DNA from: Acetobacteraceae bacterium
Lineage (GTDB): Bacteria > Pseudomonadota > Alphaproteobacteria > Acetobacterales > Acetobacteraceae
Direction of reading: 5' to 3'
DNA: 8,864 nucleotides
NCBI GenBank assembly: GCA_025356735.1
Contig: JANXRT010000430.1
Location: 1-8,864 of the forward strand
Shown: one piece after another, positions 6,262 through 8,864 of the stretch
Layout: every line of letters begins with the position of its first letter
Numbering within the stretch: position 1 is the first letter of the stretch
Program-made: the position numbers and the translations under genes
The notes under the pieces: model-generated
The model's database searches: none
The model's input: only the letters and a program-made list of their open reading frames with translations
Told to the model about the DNA's origin: nothing

Positions 6262-7546
6262 TATCAAGTATTTGCACCAATAGAACGACATTAAGCGCCA
6301 GGACCAGGACGGCGGCCAAGCCGGCGCCAATCTTCACTACCGGGCCGTTGACGAAATCGCCCATGATGTCGCGTCGGCCGCCCAGCATCAGCAGCGCCAC
6401 CATCGGCACCGGCAGCACCAGGCTTAGCACGACCTGGCTGTAGATCAGCGCCGAGGTGGCGTTGACGCCGATCGCCACGATGACGAAGGCCGGCGCCATG
6501 GTGATCAGACGGCGCAGCCAGATGGGGATTCGGAAGCCGACGAAATCCTGCATGATCGCCTGGCCGGCCATGGTGCCGACCACCGAACTCGCGAAGCCGG
6601 AGGCCAGCAGCGCGATCATGAACACCGACGCGGCGCCGGCGCCGAGCAGCGGGATCAGGGTGCGGTAGGCGGTCTCGATCTCCGCCACGTCCGCGTGGCC
6701 GACATGGAATGCGGCCGCGGCCGAGGCAATCATGGCCATGTTGACGATGCCGGCGAGGCCGAGCGCGATCATCACCTCGCGGTTGGAGTAGGTCAGCACC
6801 CGGCGCCGGTCGGCGTCGTTGCCGGTCGGCACCCGGTTTTGGGTAAGATTGGAGTGCAGGTAGATCGCGTGCGGCATAACGGTCGCGCCAACGATGCCGA
6901 CGGCAAGCGTGATGGCGCCGTCGCCGGATAGTTGCGGCACTACGGAGTGATAGGCGACCAGGCCCCAGTTGGGCGGTGCGATCAGCAGCTCGATCGCGTA
7001 ACACAGCCCGATCACCGCGACGAAACCGCCAATCAGCAGCTCCATCAGACGAAAGCCGGTGCCCTGCCAGGCCAGCACGCCGTAGATGGCGATGCCGACA
7101 ACGATCAGGCAAGGCATCAGCGGCAGATGAAACAGCAGTGACAGCCCGATTGAGGCACCGAGAAATTCCGCCAGATCCGTGGCCATGGCGGCGACTTCGC
7201 TGGCGATCCACATCGACAGCGTCACCCGGCGGGGAAAGTGCATGCGGCAGAGTTGCGCCAGGCTGTGCCCGGTAACGATGCCGAGCCGTGCCGACAAAGC
7301 CTGGAACAGCATCGCCACCAGGTTGGCGACCACAACTACCCATAGGAGCATGTAGCCGTGCGCGGCGCCGGCCTGGATGTTGGTCGCGAAATTGCCCGGA
7401 TCGACATAGGCGATCGAGGCAATCACCGCCGGGCCCACGAACGGCAGGAAGCCGCGCAAACCCCGCCGCTGGCCGGCGAGCGATTCGCGTCCGGCCTGGA
7501 CGGTACGATCGGACAAGGTGGCGCGGAAAACCGAAACGTCGCTCAT
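6254..7546 (-). CDS. mntH: Nramp-family divalent metal (Mn2+) transporter MntH
   Basis: A 430-aa inner-membrane proton-coupled importer of Mn2+ (also Fe2+ and other divalent cations) with about eleven membrane segments. The metal-site motif DPGN is at 49-52 in the first segment, and MPH at 224-226 in the sixth; both are required for transport in Nramp proteins. ATDLAEFLGA (122-131) is the conserved third-segment motif. TGHSLAQL (92-99) and LHSNLTQNR (230-238) also fit the family. The length is slightly above E. coli MntH because of a 30-residue N-terminal lead (MSDVSVFRATLSD...). The start has no clear Shine-Dalgarno. The adjacent mntR, with overlapping ends, and a palindrome in the promoter support manganese rather than iron as the physiological substrate. 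Confidence 0.95.
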   Translation of the reverse strand: MSDVSVFRATLSDRTVQAGRESLAGQRRGLRGFLPFVGPAVIASIAYVDPGNFATNIQAGAAHGYMLLWVVVVANLVAMLFQALSARLGIVTGHSLAQLCRMHFPRRVTLSMWIASEVAAMATDLAEFLGASIGLSLLFHLPLMPCLIVVGIAIYGVLAWQGTGFRLMELLIGGFVAVIGLCYAIELLIAPPNWGLVAYHSVVPQLSGDGAITLAVGIVGATVMPHAIYLHSNLTQNRVPTGNDADRRRVLTYSNREVMIALGLAGIVNMAMIASAAAAFHVGHADVAEIETAYRTLIPLLGAGAASVFMIALLASGFASSVVGTMAGQAIMQDFVGFRIPIWLRRLITMAPAFVIVAIGVNATSALIYSQVVLSLVLPVPMVALLMLGGRRDIMGDFVNGPVVKIGAGLAAVLVLALNVVLLVQILDNV

Positions 7547-7590
7547 GGTGGATTTGTTGCCAGTACCATCTATTGCACCTCTGACGACAG

Positions 7591-7619
7591 GATGTAGCCT
7601 TGGCTACAAGTCGTGACAA
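7591..7619 (-). promoter_or_regulatory. Candidate sigma-70 promoter of mntH-mntR
   Basis: On the minus strand, TTGTCA (7619-7614) is a 5/6 match to the -35 consensus. A 17-nt spacer leads to TACATC (7596-7591), a poor -10 (3/6). The predicted start of transcription is near 7584, giving a leader of roughly 38 nt before the mntH ATG. The 16-bp palindrome at 7593-7608 covers the spacer and part of the -10, as expected for a repressed promoter. The assignment rests on position more than on the -10 match. Confidence 0.45.
7593..7608. promoter_or_regulatory. Probable MntR operator
   Basis: TGTAGCCTTGGCTACA is a perfect inverted repeat with 7-bp arms and a 2-bp centre, lying 47 bp upstream of the mntH ATG. 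It has the symmetry and the TAGC/GCTA flavour of DtxR/MntR-type boxes, and the only regulator in sight is MntR. An additional, off-centre ACGAC (7584-7588) and GTCGT (7610-7614) pair flanks it. It also lies 70 bp upstream of the divergent membrane protein gene and could affect that too. Confidence 0.65.
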
Positions 7620-7665
7620 GGTGCGACGTGGCCTGAAAGTTGCGCGCCCTGGTTCCCCATCTTTG

Positions 7666-7674
7666 TGTTACGAT
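7666..7674 (+). promoter_or_regulatory. Possible extended -10 of the divergent membrane protein gene
   Basis: TG (7666-7667), one base, then TACGAT (7669-7674) matches an extended -10 with 4/6 of the hexamer. Transcription would begin close to the paired ATGs at 7678 and 7681, giving a leaderless or nearly leaderless mRNA. This agrees with the absence of a Shine-Dalgarno there. There is no good -35. The call is tentative. Confidence 0.25.
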
Positions 7675-7680
7675 CCGATG

Positions 7681-8316
7681 ATGAAAAGGTCGGTCACGGT
7701 GGCGCGATACATCCTGGCCGAATTCGGGCCGTTGATCGTGTTCTGGGTGCTGGCCGCGACCGCCGGCATCCGGATTGCCATCGCCGGCTCGATTGCAGCC
7801 ATTGCCTGCGAGACGGGCTGGCGCCTGTACCGGGGCATTCCGTTCACCCGTCTTTACCTGCTGGTCAGTTTTCTCACTGTGGCGTTCGGCATCATCGATC
7901 TGCTCGCGGCCAATCCGTTCATGCTGAAATACGAGGCGGTGGTGACCAATGTCGCGACCGGTCTTGCCTTCGTGCTCGGCGCCGGAGGGGCGAGGCCGAT
8001 GCTGCAGGAGGTTGTCGAGCAACGCCAGAAGACGATTTACCCGGACCGCGCCGACATCCGCCGCTTCTTCCAGATTTTTACCCTGATCTGGGCCGGCTAC
8101 TTCTTCATCAAGGCCGGGTTCTACTTCTACGTTGGCCAGGTGTTGCCGATGGTGCAGGCGATGGCGGTGCGCTCCACCGTCGGCGGCATCAGCCTGGGTG
8201 TGATGACGGTTCTCAGCTTCACCCAGGGCCGCCGGCTTTTTTCCCTGTGCCAGTGGTGCGGATGGCTTCCGGTAATCCCCGAAGCCGCCGAATTGCCAGC
8301 CGACGTGACCAGGTAG
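7681..8316 (+). CDS. Multi-pass inner-membrane protein, IspZ/VC0807-like
   Basis: A protein of about 211 aa with roughly six hydrophobic segments (about 13-26, 30-43, 57-76, 87-102, 130-150 and 165-182). The layout recalls the intracellular septation protein A (IspZ)/VC0807 group: LAEFGPLIVFWVLA at the start, paired short helices, TRLYLLVSFLTVAFG in the middle, a polar linker at about 104-127, and a second aromatic-rich half with FTLIWAGYFFIKAGFYFY. The assignment is by pattern only and the molecular role is unknown. A CxxC pair (Cys190, Cys193) near the C-terminus is unusual. ATG 7681 or the adjacent ATG 7678 is used; the frame stays open back to a TTG at 7600 inside the operator palindrome, but that N-terminus is basic and uncharacteristic. 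It converges with hemB, with only 8 nt between the stop codons. Confidence 0.6.
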   Translation: MKRSVTVARYILAEFGPLIVFWVLAATAGIRIAIAGSIAAIACETGWRLYRGIPFTRLYLLVSFLTVAFGIIDLLAANPFMLKYEAVVTNVATGLAFVLGAGGARPMLQEVVEQRQKTIYPDRADIRRFFQIFTLIWAGYFFIKAGFYFYVGQVLPMVQAMAVRSTVGGISLGVMTVLSFTQGRRLFSLCQWCGWLPVIPEAAELPADVTR

Positions 8317-8324
8317 ACGCTTTC

Positions 8325-8864
8325 TTAACCTCGCAGCAGCCGGGCCGCGGCCGGGGCGAAATAGGTCAGCACGCCGTTGCAGCCGGCGCGCTTGAAGCCG
8401 GTCAACACCTCCAGCACGGCGCGGTCGTGCTCCAGCCAGCCGTTCTTCACCGCCGCCATCAGCATCGCGTATTCGCCCGACACCTGGTAGGCGAAGGTCG
8501 GCACCTCGAACCGCTCGCGCACCCGGCGGACGATGTCGAGGTAGGGCATGCCGGGCTTGACCATCACCATGTCGGCGCCCTCCAGCAAATCGAGCTCGAC
8601 CTCGCGCAAGGCCTCCTCGGCATTGGCGTAGTCCATCTGGGAGGTCTTCTTGTCGCCCTTGAGCGCGCCGCCGGAGCCGAGCGCGTCGCGGAACGGGGCG
8701 TAGAAGGCGCTGGCGTACTTGACCGCGTAGCTCATGATGCGGGTGTGGATCAGGCCCACGGCGTCGAGCGTTTTCCGAAGCTCGCCGACCCGGCCGTCCA
8801 TCATGTCCGAGGGAGCGATGATGTCGATGCCGGACTGGGCCTGCACCACGGCCTGGCGCGCCAG
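8325..8864 (-). CDS. hemB: Porphobilinogen synthase (delta-aminolevulinic acid dehydratase), C-terminal part
   Basis: The C-terminal 179 residues of the roughly 330-residue cytosolic enzyme that condenses two 5-aminolevulinate molecules to porphobilinogen in tetrapyrrole synthesis. The gene continues beyond the right edge; the codons up to 8864 read LARQA in frame, so the GTG at 8849 is internal. Visible signatures are SGIDIIAPSDMMDGRV (11-26 of the fragment), MSYAVKYASAFYAPFRDA (44-61) with the first active-site lysine at 49, and MVKPGMPYLD (101-110) with the Schiff-base lysine at 103. YQVSGEYAM (126-134) follows. The stop is TAA, 8 nt from the stop of the convergent membrane protein. No terminator hairpin is seen between them. 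Confidence 0.96.
   Translation of the reverse strand: MARQAVVQAQSGIDIIAPSDMMDGRVGELRKTLDAVGLIHTRIMSYAVKYASAFYAPFRDALGSGGALKGDKKTSQMDYANAEEALREVELDLLEGADMVMVKPGMPYLDIVRRVRERFEVPTFAYQVSGEYAMLMAAVKNGWLEHDRAVLEVLTGFKRAGCNGVLTYFAPAAARLLRG

Noticed and set aside
6262..6330. An upstream ATG start for mntR adding 23 residues
   Set aside because: The extension is encoded by the end of mntH in another frame. The start overlapping the mntH stop gives the family length.
6291..7619. A 442-codon minus-strand frame overlapping mntH
   Set aside because: It is an out-of-frame shadow rich in Arg, Ala and Pro, with no membrane segments, while the MntH frame carries the DPGN and MPH motifs.
1..8864. Search for a defence island, CRISPR array, phage or insertion sequence
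   Set aside because: No direct-repeat array, transposase, integrase, target-site duplication or defence-type domain is visible; all larger genes are metabolic, transport or regulatory.

Overview
The window is a GC-rich chromosomal segment of about 8.9 kb. It suggests an alphaproteobacterium, possibly of the Rhodospirillales/Acetobacteraceae type. The grounds are strong G/C third-position bias, a PEP-CTERM exported protein, an MntR of the E. coli/alphaproteobacterial kind next to an Nramp transporter, and dispersed GC-rich hairpin repeats ahead of genes. This placement is inference; no rRNA or other phylogenetic marker is present apart from part of hemB.

Left part (1-4054). The window opens inside a structured intergenic repeat (1-88). 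It lies just upstream of a 723-aa amylo-alpha-1,6-glucosidase (glycogen debranching enzyme type). Next comes a 230-aa secreted protein with a C-terminal PEP-CTERM sorting signal; a perfect 8-bp-arm inverted repeat lies 10 nt before its start. It converges on a drug/metabolite-transporter (EamA) permease read from the minus strand, and a strong GC hairpin spans both 3' ends.

Middle (4055-5482). The intergenic region between the divergent permease and a family III CoA-transferase carries a second copy of the repeat (4131-4237). The two copies differ in sequence but keep three hairpins through paired changes. Both precede a start codon by a few tens of bases in the same orientation.

Right part (5483-8864). 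A minus-strand manganese module reads mntH (Nramp Mn importer), then mntR (DtxR-family Mn-responsive repressor), with an 8-nt overlap. Downstream on the same strand is a 28-residue, single-membrane-segment protein with a near-ideal Shine-Dalgarno, which is easily missed by gene callers. A perfect 16-bp palindrome lies within the presumed mntH promoter and is the best candidate MntR operator. A divergent multi-pass membrane protein resembling the IspZ/VC0807 group starts about 70 bp on the other side of it. It converges, 8 nt away, on the 3' part of hemB (porphobilinogen synthase), which runs off the right edge.

Most of the window is ordinary housekeeping and accessory metabolism. I see no phage, insertion sequence, CRISPR array, tRNA or rRNA. 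The observations most worth pursuing are the covarying repeat, the small protein beside mntR, and the operator-like palindromes.
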